This document shows positions 27,694 through 39,884 of a stretch of 64,000 nt of DNA, piece by piece; position 1 is the first letter of the stretch, and each line of letters opens with the position of its first letter. Position numbers and translations under genes: made by a program. The notes beneath the pieces are model-generated. The model made no database searches. It was not told where the DNA came from and worked only from the letters and a program-made list of their open reading frames with translations. This DNA is from Cyanophora paradoxa. Its lineage: Eukaryota > Glaucocystophyceae > Cyanophorales > Cyanophoraceae. The stretch covers positions 1-64,000 of the forward strand of contig QPMI01000494.1 of the NCBI GenBank assembly GCA_004431415.1. The letters run 5' to 3'.

Positions 27694-30600
27694 CGAAGCG
27701 GAGGCGGCTCGCCTGGGCGGGGCCGGGGGCCGGGAGGAGGAAGCAGAGCATCTCGTTGTACGCGTTCGCCATCAGCTGCAAACAGTTAAGCGCGGCGCAT
27801 CAGTTAGTAACGAGTTAAGTAGAGAGGCTTCGAATTAGAGTTTCTGGCATGCGCATACACACCTGCCAGACCCAGACGATGAGGAGGCAGTAGGCAAAGC
27901 GGAGGCCGCCGTCCTGCGGGTTGCAGCCTGCAGAGAAGAAGCAGAGAAGCAGAGAAGGTCAGGATATATAGAGGCGGGCGGGCGGGCGGATGGATGGATC
28001 CGGAGGGGGGGGGGGGGGGGGGGGGGAGGGGGGGGGGCGCGGTGTGGTGCGGGATATTAGAGTCTATTCGAATCCGGATTATAGAGTCTATTAGAGTCTA
28101 TTCGAATCCGGATTATAGAGTCTATTAGAGTCTATTAGCCTGCAGAGAAGCAGAGAAGGTCAGGATCGGGGCGGGCGGGCTGGCGGAGAGAAGGAGGAGG
28201 AACCGCGGGGCGGGGCGGGGCGGGGCGGGGCGAGGGGCCGGACCGGCGATCCAGTAGGTCATGGAGATGAAGGGGACGAGGACGAAAAGGAGATTGAACG
28301 CCGTCGTGACCTGCGCCGCGGGGCACCGGGTCAGAACAGATTGGATCGGAGCGGATCGGATCGGCTGTTGGAAAAGCGGAAGGGGCGGGACGGAGGGGCG
28401 GGGAGGAGGGCCGCTCTAGGGGTGGGACAGGGAGGCGGGGCGGGGGCGGATCAGGAGCAGGGCGGGGGCGGGGGCGGGGCGGGGGCGGGTCGGATCAGAT
28501 TGGCGGGGGAGTTGGAATCTGAGCCGCTGGATCTTATCTATCTTTCCTGGGAATCTAATCTATAGCTATGCCAACAACGCCATCTTCCACGTCTTTCTTG
28601 GCGGATCGAGGGCGGGGGCGGGGCCGGGGGCGGGGCCGTGCGCACAGCGGAGTTGGCGAGGTGGTTGGCGAGGGGCCGGTACATGCCTGCGCGCCCGCCC
28701 AGACCCGACGAGGTCAGGAAAGCAAAGGAACGTCTTGAGGGCAGGACATTTTAGAGGAATGGTTGCGCAGTGCTCTTATGGAGCCTCTTCGGATCTTCTA
28801 TAGCATCGTGGTCTCCTATTAGAAGAATTCTATTAGAAGAAGCTTAAATAAGACTACTCGCCCTGGGAGGACTCGCGGTAGAAGACTTCGCGCCCCGCAA
28901 AGTTGCTCACGATGTCCCCCATCGCCCGGAAGAACGTGTACCTGAAAACGAGAGGAATAGAATGAGTTAGAAGCTTACGAGGAAGTAGAATAGAATGAGT
29001 TAGAAGCTTGAGAAGGAGAAGGATAGAATGAATTAGAAGCTTAAGAAGGAGAAGGATAGAATGGGTTAGGAGCTTGAGAAGAAGAAGGAGGAGGATGGAA
29101 CGAGCGAGTGAGAAGAAGCTTAAGAAGGATAGAATAGAATGAGTTAGAAGCCTAAGAAGAAGAAGGATAGAAGTGCGCACATAGTGTAGTTGAACATGAT
29201 GGAGGCCCGCATGCGAGCCTCGGCCTGGTTGTCGCCCATCTGGGCCCAGAGCGTACCCAGGATGAACGCGTTCCCGATCCCGCTGCGCGCGTAGGCAGGC
29301 ACCCCAGTCAGCATGAAATAGAAAGAAAGTATGAGGGAACAGAGCCGCAGAAAAAGCTCTAAGAGTATTGAGAGCTCGAGGCTTAAAGGCTCTAAGGATG
29401 GCGCGCCTGAGGAAGCGGGCCCAGAAGAGGCTTTTAAGCTTGCATGGCTTTTAAGCTTTGATCTAAAGATCAAAGAAACTTCAGATCTAGAGCGCGCTGA
29501 CTCTAACTCGCTCGCTCACCTGAGGAAGCGGGCCCAAAAGAGGATCGGGTCGCGCCAGAGCTGCAGGGCCCGCCGCGCCAGGCAGGCCCGCAGCTGCGGC
29601 CCCAGGCCCGTCGCGTACGCCCCCTCGTGCCGCTCCAGCGCTGCAGGGGGGCGCGATCGCGACGTCAGCCGTGAGCATGCCACAATTAGAGCTTACGTTA
29701 AGAATCAAGGCTTAGATTGGATAAAGAATCAAACGATTTAGATTAGATCGGGGCGGGCGCACGTGACTCGAAGGCGGCGTTGAGCTCGGCGACCTCGCGC
29801 CGGGCCGCCGCCGAGCGCTCCCCCGCGCGCCACGCCTCCGCAAAGTCCAGTGGGGCGGCCTCGGGGCCCTTGAACCCCTCGCGCTCCACCTGCGGACGCA
29901 GGTCAGGCGCCTTAATAAATCTAAATGGAGAAGAAGACGAAGAAGCTAGGAATTAGAGCTTGATCGTACCTTGCCCTGGACGCAGTCGAGGATGTGGTCC
30001 GCGGGGTTGCGCAGCGGCGGGCACGGGTAGCCTGCGCGGGCGGAAAGGGGCCTCAGTCGAAATCGACGATCTAGAGCTCCTCGCTATCTCGCACCGAGGG
30101 CGGCGAAGTGGCCTATTTATCTTCTATCTCTATATCTTATTAAGGCTCATTATATAGGCTCTATATCTTATTAAGGCTCATTATATATAGGCTTATCAAG
30201 CCCGAAGATCCCTGCACGTTGGGCGCACCGAGGGCGGCGAAGTGGCCGAGGACGTCGCGGCACTGCTCCCCCGTCTTCCCGAAGTAGGCCACCTGCGGGG
30301 GCGGGGCCGGGGGCGGTCAGAGCCAGCCAGCAAGTACGCCAGGGAGCTCAAGCGGGCGGGGGGGGGCGGGGCGGGCGCGCATCGCCGCCCTTTCGGAGGA
30401 GGAGAGGCGGCTCTAGGGGCAAGGGCGGTGCCGGTGGTGGTGGCTCTAGACGAGTCGGGGCGGGGCGGGGCGGGGCGGGCGCGGCGGGACAAGCTTAAGC
30501 ATGAGCGTGCGGGGCGGGACGGGGCGGGCGCGCCTCGCCGCCTTTCCTGAGGAGGAGGAGCGAGTCGAAGAGCTTGAAGACGTCCGCCGCCGGCTGGTGG

Positions 30601-33373
30601 ATCCTGCGCAAAGCAAACGCCGCCTCAGCTTCCAAACGCCTCGGTCCAGGCCTAAGGGCGCTCTAGCTATAAATAGCGCCAGCGCGGCCAACGCCGCGGC
30701 CTCTAGCTAGCTATAAATAGCGCCTCGGTCTAGGCCCGGGCCTCTAGCGCCAGCCTAGGTCCAGGCCTCGGGCGGGGCGGGGCGGGGGCGGGGGCACACG
30801 TGCAGATGATGGCCTGGCCGCGGTGCGCGAGCTCCCGCAGCAGCCGGACGACCTGCGCCCGGGCAATCGGATCATCAGATCAGATTGCACGGATCTAAAG
30901 AGGGCGGCCGGGACCGCGGACGCCAAGGCTGTCTATCTATGAATCAAATTAAACCTTAAGCTGGCCCAATCTCTCAACCTTCGTTGGGGAAATTAGTTTA
31001 AGGGGCGGGCGCACGTGCATGGCGGATATGGCGTCGAGGCCCGTCGTCGGCTCGTCGAGGAAGAGGATGGAGGGGTGCGGCACCAGCTCCATCCCGATGC
31101 TCACACGCTTCCGCATCTGAGGGGCGGTGGGGGGGTGAGGCGGGAGGCGGGAGGCGGGATGGGGGGGGGCGGCTCCGTTCTCTGATCATGAGCGGCTTAA
31201 GCTTCTAGTCTTGCCTAAGAGCAGCGCGTTCTGCTCAGGGAAAGGGCGGGGGCGGGGCGGGGCCGGGCGCACGGCGACGGAGATGCCGCCGTGGGCGAGG
31301 GTCCCGATCATCTCCCCCGCGTGCGGCCGCAGGTGCAGCACGTCGATCACGTCGTCCGCCCGCCGCACCTGCGCCCGCTCCCAAATCAGTCCGCGAAGAG
31401 AGAGAAGCAGAAGAAAGAGGACAAGCCAATTAAGAGCGGATCCAACAGTACTTGAGCGAGTCTAGGGCAGGCAGACAGACAGAGGCCTAGAGCTTTGGAT
31501 CTGGGCCGGGCCGGGCGGGGCGGCGGGCCGCACCTTCTCCTCGGGGGCGATGGAGTCCTCAAGGCGGCAGATGGCGGAGAAGACGATCGCCTCTCGGATC
31601 GTCTGAGGGGCGGGGCGCGCGCGCGCGCCCCGGGGTGAGACCAGGCGCCGGCGCCGGCTCCGGCGGCGGAAAGATCGGATTTGGAGTGCTCTCTCATCCC
31701 TTCTTGTCTACAAGCGATGCGGGGCGGGGCGGGCTGGGGCGGGGCGGACCATGGTGGGGAAGATGGTGTCGAACTGCTCGACGTAGCCGCTCATCCGCAG
31801 GAACGTCTTGTCCCGCGGCTGCTTGTTCTGCGCCAGAACCACAGGTCAGGCACCGCGCCGCTACTTAGAAGGCTACTAGAAGGCTCTCTTAGACGGCTAC
31901 TAGAGGGCTGCTTGTTCTGCGCCGCGAACAGACCCGCGGGTCAGGCGCGGCGCCGCTACTTAGAAGGCTACTAGAAGTCTCTCTTAGACGGCTACTAGAG
32001 GGCTGCTTGTTCTGCGCCGCGAACAGACCCGCGGGTCAGGCGCGAGCGGCGAGGCTAATTATAGCGGTGGCGCTGCTTAAGCCGCGAGCGCTAGCACGGG
32101 TCTCGTAGGAGGAGCGGCGGCCTCCTATCTTTGGAGCAAGCCAAACCAGGCCACGCCAACCCGCGGGTCAGGCGCGGCGCGCGAGGCGGACGCTGCCGGG
32201 CGGGCCCGCGGCCCGCGGCCGGCGCCGCTACTTATATCAGATCTACTTAGAAGGCTCTCAGATCGGGGTCCGGCGCCGCTACTTAGAAGTAGCGGCGAGG
32301 CTGATTGTAATTGCAACGGCAGCGCTGCTGGGCGCGCGGGCTAGCGGGGGTGCGGCTAGCGGGGCGGGGCGCACGATGAGGAGCTCGCCGGTGATGGAGC
32401 CGCCCGTCTTGCGGTCCGCCAGCACGTCGAGAAGCGTCCTGGGGCAGGAAAAGGTGAAACAAGGTGAGGCGAGTTCGAGTAGAGGAATGGAGGTTAGCTT
32501 ATATTAAGCTTATATTAAGCTTTAGGGCCCTACAGAAAGCTCGAAGTCTCGAAGTCTACAGAAAGGGCGAAGTCTAAGAAAGAGCGAAGGGGCGGGCGCA
32601 CGTCTTGCCGCCGCCGGAGGGCCCCATGAGGGCGAGCAGGTCCCCCGAGCGCACGAAGCCCGTGACGTCCCTCAGCAGCTCCTTGCGCCCGCCCTTCACC
32701 GGCACCCTGAGGGGGGGGGGGGGGGGGGGGGGGGGAGCGAGGGAGGGTGAGTAAGGAGGGTGAGGAGCTTAAGCGCGGAGAGCCTTAAGATCGGGCCCGA
32801 GCTTCGGGGCTCAGGGGTAAGATTGATTGGGAGGGCGGGCGCACGAAGCTTCAAGAGGGCCTTAGAGAGCTTTAGCTTTAGCTTTAGCTCAGATTAGATT
32901 GGAGGGCGTGCGCACGAGTAGGAGAGGCCGGAGAAGGAGAGGAGCGCCTTCGGCGGGTCGAAGTGCGCCAGCGAGTGGCCCGCCATGTGCACCTGCGCGC
33001 GCGCCCGGGCGCCCGTGTGAGCCACTGGCCCTGGGTGGGCCGCGGAGGTGGGCCTGGGTGAGACTCTGTGGGCCGCGGATATATATGCCATCATGGCATT
33101 CCCAAATATTCATGGATTGGCGATCGATATCATGGACTGGGTGAGGCTCGAGCGGCCGGGCGCGCGGAGTGGGTCGCGGAGGGGGCCGAGGCTCAAGTGG
33201 GGAAATAGTCTAAGTCTATGGTCTAGCCGAGCGCCCGTGTGAGACTCCTGTGGGCGCGCGCGCGCGCACCGAGACCGAGTGCCCCGAGAACGTCTCCTCG
33301 CCCTGCGCGCAGCAGCAGCAGCAGCAGCGGCGGGGGCGGCGGGTCAGCGGACAGCGGGCCCGGGAGGGCGGGA

Positions 33374-33411
<38 letters not shown>

Positions 33412-36400
33412 CGCACGGCCTCCTCGGGGTCCTCCTCCTCGGGCGGCAGGTACTGCTTGCTGCGCGCAGAGCAGAGACGGTTAGATCCTCTTAGATCGCG
33501 GCTTAAAGGCCCCAGGTCCTCTAGGATCTAGGATCAGCCTCTAGCAAGCAGCTTGCTGCGGGTACGGTCAGCCGAAGCCGATCCGGGGCGGAGCGGCCGC
33601 GACTCCGATCGCTCAAGCAGCCGGGGCGGAGCAGGGCGGAGCGGGGCGGAGCGGGGCGGAGCGGATCTAGAGCCGAGGGCAGGGCGGAGCCGAGCGAGGG
33701 CACCTCCAGCGCTTGTAGCAGAAGCCGAGGAGGCCGAGCCCCATGTAGCTGCGGCGCAGGCCTGGGCGTCAGATCTAGATCTAGATTTGTTTGAGGGGTG
33801 GACTCGCGATCGCGCAGCGCACAAGATCCACTGGCCGAACATGATGCCCACGTCGATCCAGTACCTGAGCGGGGCGGGACGGGAAGCGCGGGGTGAGAAA
33901 GGCGAGCTCGAGCTCCTAGCTATATCTAAACTTCTAAACTAAAGTAAACAAGCGCAGAATTAAGACTTCTAAGACACTAAGACAAGCAGGGATCGCACCA
34001 GCTCATCTCCTTGTTGAGCGTGAAGAAGTCGAGGACGGCGTCGCCGCCCTCCGGCCGGTCCGCCAGCGCCAGCCCCGAGAGCTCTGAGGGGAGGGGAGAG
34101 GCGGAGAAAGATAAGGAAAAGGAAAGAAAAGGAAAGGAGAGGGGATGGGAGGAAGAGGGGGTACCGTTGATGCAGAGGGCCTCGTGGGGGTACCGGTAGA
34201 ACGTGAAGTAGTGCACTGGGGCCGGGGATCAGGCGGCTCAGATCAAATCAGATATGATATGATATGATATGATATGATGCGATTCGCGCACTCCAGATCC
34301 AGGCGCGGGGGATCTCGCCCTTGGGGACGTGGAACCCGTTGAACATGAGCAGGATTGGGGGAGTCACAGCCGCTGCGCGCGCGGGCGCTAGGTCAGGCAC
34401 AGCCCTAGGTCGGGGTGCGGGGCGGCCCGCTAGGTCGGGTGGCTAGGGCGGGGCTTTGTGGTCTAAGCTCCAGAGCGCTCATATCTGAGCCGAGGGCGGG
34501 GCGGGGCGGGGCGGGGCGGGGGCGGACCGAGTACGCCCCCGATCTGGACGGCAGGCGTCCACGCCACCACCGCGCTGCACGCCGCCGCCCACCCCGTCAG
34601 AGAAGCCGGGGAGGGCTGACGTATCCATGGGCCCCGGGCGTTCTCTAGAGCGCGCACAAGAAGCAGGCGTCGGCGGAAAGCGCTCTCTTTGTGTCTAGAT
34701 CTTCTAGACCTCGAGCTTGCTTCTAGATCTAGATCTACTATCTAGTATCTCGAGCGTGCTCATCATGAGAGCGCGCAAGAGCAGCAAGGGCGGGCGGGCG
34801 GGCTCTTTGTTAGGCTTCTCTCTCTCTCTCTATGAGCGCGCACAAGATGAGGGCGTCGGCGGTGAGGGTCATGCTGAAGAGGGCGAGGATGAACTTTCCG
34901 AAGCGGGCGCCGCCCTCCGACATCTGGAGGCCCCCCGCGAAGTAGCACACGCACGCGCTGCAGCCGCTCTAGGTTAGATTGGTTCCAGATATATATAACG
35001 ATACGTATACGCTTCCCCTCTGCTCGAGGAGGGGCGGGGCGGGGCGGGGCGCACAAGACGACGACCTCGAAGAAGAGCCGGGGGATCTCGCTGACGATCA
35101 CCGCCGCATACCACTGCGCAAGGCGCTGAGCGGAGGGGGAGGGAGAGGGGGAGAGGGGTACCGGGCCGGGCGCACCGCGACGGGCCGGTAGTAGCCGGCG
35201 GCCTGCAGGGCGAGAGAGAGGCGCGCCTCAGGCGCCGAGGGGCGGGGCGAGAGGGGGGCGGGGGCCGGGATCGCGGAGAGCGCGAGAGGCCGAGGCGGGG
35301 CCGGGGAGGGAGGCCGGGGAGGGGCGGGGCGAGAGCGGGGCGGGGCGGGGCGGGGGCCAGGGAGGCCGGGGAGGGGCGCGGGGCCGGGGCGCACGGTCTT
35401 GTTGTACATTGACCGTGCGCCCCGTTGCCTAGGGAAAAGATCCTAGGTCTAGATCCTAGGCCTCGCGCCCCCGGGCGGGGCGAGGGCGGGAGGGGAAGGC
35501 GGTTGGGAGCGGGCGGGGGGGGAGTGGGGGGCGGGGGGAGTTGGGGGCCGGGGCGAACGGTCTCCTTGTACATGATGTCGCGGTCCCCGAAGTAGCGGTC
35601 CACCTGCGCGCCGGCCGGCGGGGCGTCAGCGGGCGGCCGAGGCTCCAGGGGGAGGGCGAGGCGGGGGCGGGCGGGCGGGGCCGGAAGTCTAGTTTCAGTT
35701 TAGTTTGGTTTGGTTTGGTTTGGTTTGGGCCGTGGGCGCGCCTTGGAGAAAGGCCGGGGGCGCGCCTAGATCTAGAGCTGCTGGGGGGAAAGGGGAGGGG
35801 GGGGGGGGGGGGGGGGGGCGGGCGCGCCTTGGAGAGCGACGCGAAGCCGAAGACGAGGACGGCCGCCTGCATGAACGCCTGCGCGGGGCCAAGGGCGGGG
35901 GCGGGGGACGTTAGGAGGGCCGCAGCAGCAGTCTTGATCCAGGGTCGCGATGGGCTCGAGGGGCGCCAGCGCGCACGACGCGGTTGAGGGCGCCGCGGTA
36001 GGTCGCCGGCATCTGGGCGTAGAGGGTCCCCATCACGAACCTGCCGGTTCAAATCAGTTAGAACCGGTTCAGTTCAGTTGGAACAGGCGTGCGCGTAGAG
36101 GGTCCGATCCCCATATAGTCTATATTTAGTAGAGCGGGTTTGCTTTGGAGTCTGTATTTAGAACGGGGCGTGGCGGGTCCCCATACAAACGAACCCAAGG
36201 AAGATCATCTCCATCACCAGCCTGCGAACGAAGTGGGGGGCGAGTCAGATCAGACCGGGACCAAAGCTCTCTTCTTCTCTCCGAGGCAAGGCCGGAAACG
36301 ACGGAGGAGGAGGCGGGGGAGGGGGCGGGGGCGGAGGGGGCGCGCGCACCGGCTGATGCTGGGGCCCGGGTCGCGGATCAGCAGGCGCACGAAGCGCGCG

Positions 36401-39400
36401 TACAGGTGCCCGAACTGCGCTCGAGGTTAGTGAGGTCTAAGGTCTATCTATGGTCTACGGCGCGCGCGCGCTCTATGGTCTACGGCGCGCGGTCTATCCG
36501 ACTTCCGATGTTCTAGAATGCTGAAAGGCGCACCTGGGAGGAGAGGGGCCGGGCGAAGGGGGCGCGGAGGGCGGCGGGGGGCGCGGGGGCCGCCCGCCCC
36601 GCCTGCAGCGCCGCCTCCCGCTCGGCCGCCATACGCCGCGCCGTCTTGGATGCTTGGTACCTGAGGGAATTAAGTGAGCGAAGCTCAGTTAGCAGACGAG
36701 CTGAGCAGAGTTTTGGGGAGAGGAAGCAGGAGCCGTGGCGGCAGAGTTAGCAGAAGGGAAGCAGGAGCCGAGCCGACAAGCTGGCCAACTAAGCTAGACC
36801 AGCTAGACAACTAACTCGCCAAGAAGTCAAGGCTCTGGGGGCTCGAGGAGCCGTGGCGCGCACGCGTCGGAGAACTGAGTTTAGAGTTTAGCTGAGAAGC
36901 TGAGAAGAGTTTAGCAGAAAGGAAGCAGGAGCCGTGGCACGCACGCGTCGGCTAATTATAAGGATGCAAGCTAGACTATAGCTAGACATGACGACTAACT
37001 CGCTACGAAGTTAACGCTTTGAGAGCTCGAGCACGGGGGCCGAAGTTAACGAAGTTACGCTACGAAGTTAACGGGGCCGTGGCGTAAGCTCATTCTAAGC
37101 TAAGAGGCATGGCGCACGCGTCGGAGAACTGGCGGCAGCCGAAGGCCTGGCCCGGGCCGTGGTAGAAGGCCCGCCCGGGGTCCTCCGTCACCCACTGCAG
37201 GAAGTCCTGCGCGAGTGACGGAGATGCATTAGATTTGAGATGAAGGGGGAGAGAAGAGGAGACACCCGAGGCTCTAAGATGCGCGCGAGCGCTGGCGCGC
37301 GTGCGAGCGGCGGGCGGGGCGGGGCGGGCCGGGCCGGGCGGGCCTCGAGCGGGAGCTCGAACAAGCTTTAGCGCTCTAATTAGCAACCGGAGCTCGAGAA
37401 CGGGCGGGTGGGCGGGCGGGGCGGGGCGGGCCTGCGGGTCGAAGGGATCCATCCTATCTTTCCTATCTTTCCTATCTTTACTATAGCTATCTTTCTTTCG
37501 GGGCGGGGCGGGACGGGCCTGCGGGGTCATGCCCGGAGGTGCGCGGTAGCCCAGCGACTGGAAGTGGGCCACGGCGCCCTCCGTCGGCCCGAAGTAGGCG
37601 GCCCTGCGGCAAGGCAAGCGGCGTCAGCTGAGACGAAGGCTAAGCTTAGCGAGGCCGCGAGGCTCATAAGCTCAAGAAGGAGCTCAAGCTAAGGGCGAGG
37701 GCGAGGGCGGGCGGGCCGGCCGGCTCTAACAGCCTTTTCCCCAAAGCGATTATGGGGAGGGCGGGCGGGCGCGCCTGCCGCCGGCGAGGATCATGACCCG
37801 GTCGAAGCACGAGAAGGCCTCCCACGAGGGCTGCATGCGAGGAAAGAAGAAGGGAGGTTCGAGGTTAGAGCGGGGAAGAAACAAGGCGAAGCAAATCAAA
37901 CGCGCGAGCCTGGAGGAGGCAGGCCATGACGGCGAGGCCGCCGTCCGCGAGGCGCCGAAGGCTGCGGCAGAGCTCCAGCGTCGATGTCGCGTCCAGGCCT
38001 GAGATCAGATCAGATCAGATCGGATCGGATCAGGATCAGGATCAGATCAGATCGGATCGGATCGGATCGGGTCGGGTCGGGTCGGATCGGGTCGGATCCG
38101 AGCGGGGCGCACCGTCCGACGGCTGGTCCAGGAGCAGGACCTGCGAACGAAGGCGCGCGCCTCAGAGACGTCTCGAGATATCGTTACGCGGAGGCGCACG
38201 GTCTAAGCGCGTTTTCTAACTGATATATATCATCCCAAGCCGCTGAAGCTTCCCGGCCACCTAACTAGCAACTGAAGGGCGGTGCGTGCGCACCGTCTTG
38301 CCGCCGGCCGCTTCCTAACGATCATAACGATTTCTAACTACATATAAACGATTCTCCTACCTACATATAAACCCAGGCCGCCCTATATATACATGTAATT
38401 TGAAGGGCGCACCGTCTTGCCGCCGGCCATGGCCTCCACGGCGACGGTGAGGCGGCGCCGCTCCCCGCCCGAGAGGCCCCGCACCGTCTGGTTCCCCACC
38501 TGAGAGGGAGCGAGCGTAAGGTCAGAAAGAGGGGGCGCACGGGGGCCGGGCCGGGCCGGACCGATCTAGATCTAGAGGCAGTTCTAGATCTAGTCCACTA
38601 GATCCGAAGGCCCGGGCCTAAACCAGGCAGGCTAGGCCACTGGGCCTCGGGGTCCCTTTTAAGGCTAAGTCTTTTCTGGCCGGGCGAAGCCGGGACGGGA
38701 CGGGGCGCACGATCGTGTCCGCGCAGTGCTTAAGGTTGAGGACTTGGAGGACGTCGTCGATCTGCGCGAGTCGCGGGTCAGATAGATGGACAAGATTAAC
38801 AGTATGGGATGGCGCGGCCTCGCCTGGCGGTCGATTGCGTCCGAGTCCTGGTCGCCGGGCATGCGGAGGGACCCGGCGAAGCGGAGCGTCTCCCGCACCG
38901 TCAGCAGGGGGTAGTGCACGTCCTGGGGGGTAGGGCATATAAGGTTTGGGGTAGAGGTTTGTCTGGGAGGGGTACGCACGTTCTGCTCGACGAGGGCGAC
39001 GCGCCTCCGGTACGACTCGTCGGGCTTGGAGCCGTTGATGAGCACCTGGGGTACGCGATTCGTCAGGGGTACGGGGGCCGCCCCCGGGGGGGGGGTACGG
39101 GGTCCACTGACCTGCCCGCCGAGCTTCCCCGTCTGCATGTCGGTCATGCGCCCGGATAGGATCTTGAGGAGCGTCGACTGCGGCAGGGGGTACGCGGAAC
39201 CTCAGCGGGGCGGGGTACGCGGCGAAGGGGAGGGGAGCGCACCTTTCCCGTGCGGGGCCCGCCCAGGAGCAGCGTGAGGGTACCCGGGGCGAGGAAGCCG
39301 CTCACGCCGTCGAGCACAGCCACGTCGCGTTTCTTTCCGCCGCGCTTGTAGGCCTGCGCGGTGCTCAGAAAAGATCGCTCGCGCGCGAGGCGACTTGGCC

Positions 39401-39884
39401 GCGGGCGAGCGAGCGCTCACGTGGGCGACTGTTTTGATCTCGTGGGAGAGCTCGTTGAGCTGAACGTGGAAGGATAGGTCCTTGAATGTGATGTACGATC
39501 GCCCGTACTGCCCCGCGCCGGCGGAGGCGCCGGCCTCGCCCATCGGGTGCACCGCCGCGGCCGACTTCGGAACGACGTCAACGTGCATTGCCAGCACGCC
39601 CCCGGCCGAGGAGATCGTGGAGATGACATCGCTCTCGCTGTTCGCGCGCTTCCCGCCCGCGCCTGCGTGCGCGCGGGGGCGCGGGCCGCGTAAATGCACT
39701 GCGCATGCGCGGCTGCGCTGCGCCCCCGCGCCCATGTGCACGCTCGCCACTCGGCGCGGCGCCCCGCGCAAGCGCGCGCACCGTCCGAGTCTACGAGCAC
39801 TTCTACGAAGACATCCGATGCCACGTGTGGGCGCCCGGCCTCCAGCTGCGCCGGATCCGGTGCCGTGTGCGCCGGCAAGCCCAT
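26907..39884 (-). CDS. full-size ABCG (PDR-type) transporter, about 30 short exons
   Basis: Multispan efflux pump of plasma or vacuolar membrane, order NBD1-TMD1-NBD2-TMD2. Exon 1 starts at ATG 39,884 ([13 protein letters not shown]), donor GTGCGC at 39,781; exon 2 is 39,662-39,421 ([11 protein letters not shown]). NBD1: Walker A GGPRTGKST split by an intron near 39,240, [19 protein letters not shown] near 38,900, signature [12 protein letters not shown] near 38,480, Walker [14 protein letters not shown] near 38,130-37,980 (Gln where the catalytic Glu is expected). TMD1: about 36,400-33,800, including CINELSGLAL. NBD2: [20 protein letters not shown] near 32,640-32,400, [19 protein letters not shown] near 31,290-31,080, [17 protein letters not shown] near 31,060. 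TMD2 follows to IRHIKR at 26,907, including the exon LFWARFLR (ending 29,520). Introns are 60-250 bp, donors mainly GTGCGC. The family is certain; many exon edges are approximate. Substrate unknown. Confidence 0.88.
27661..27693 (+). repeat. 33-base G run in transporter intron (C run in the transcript)
   Basis: Uninterrupted G33. Similar runs in introns of this gene: 28,005-28,026, 32,711-32,735, 33,377-33,411 (G35) and 35,797-35,818. On the transcribed sense strand all are C tracts; the one at 32,711-32,735 sits directly before an acceptor. Confidence 0.85.
29406..29430 (-). repeat. echo of exon end LFWARFLR with altered donor
   Basis: CCTGAGGAAGCGGGCCCAGAAGAGG at 29,406-29,430 repeats 29,519-29,543, the 3' end of a transporter exon and its donor, with one substitution. 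The copy lies 113 bp into the following intron and has GC where the true donor has GT. Confidence 0.8.
30091..30113 (-). repeat. echo of exon end VLGHFAALG plus donor
   Basis: The 23 bases GCACCGAGGGCGGCGAAGTG plus GCC match 30,225-30,247 exactly. The latter is the end of a transporter exon; the copy is 134 bp downstream in transcript direction, inside the intron. Confidence 0.8.
31835..32018 (-). repeat. tandem echoes of an acceptor and exon start ([10 protein letters not shown] exon)
   Basis: GGCTGCTTGTTCTGCGCC marks the true exon start at 31,816-31,834 and recurs at 31,905-31,923 and 32,000-32,018, embedded in units of 89 and 95 bp that also share CGCCGCTACTTAGAAGGCTA. Each copy carries a potential acceptor on the minus strand. 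Confidence 0.8.
34648..34676 (-). repeat. echo of exon end ADALILC plus GTGCGCGCTC donor
   Basis: Matches 34,834-34,862 over about 29 bases with four or five changes; the copy is in the downstream intron, 186 bp away. Confidence 0.7.
36853..36951 (-). repeat. two echoes of exon end RQFSDA plus donor
   Basis: GTGGCGCGCACGCGTCGGAG (36,853-36,872) and GTGGCACGCACGCGTCGG (36,934-36,951) both resemble the true exon end at 37,109-37,132. The surrounding AAGCAGGAGCCG and AACTAAG/TAACTCGC units are also repeated. Confidence 0.7.
38288..38309 (-). repeat. echo of exon end MAGGKT plus donor
   Basis: GCGCACCGTCTTGCCGCCGG plus CC is an exact 22-base copy of 38,407-38,428, the end of the ABC signature exon and its GTGCGC donor. 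It lies 119 bp downstream in the transcript, in the intron. Confidence 0.85.
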
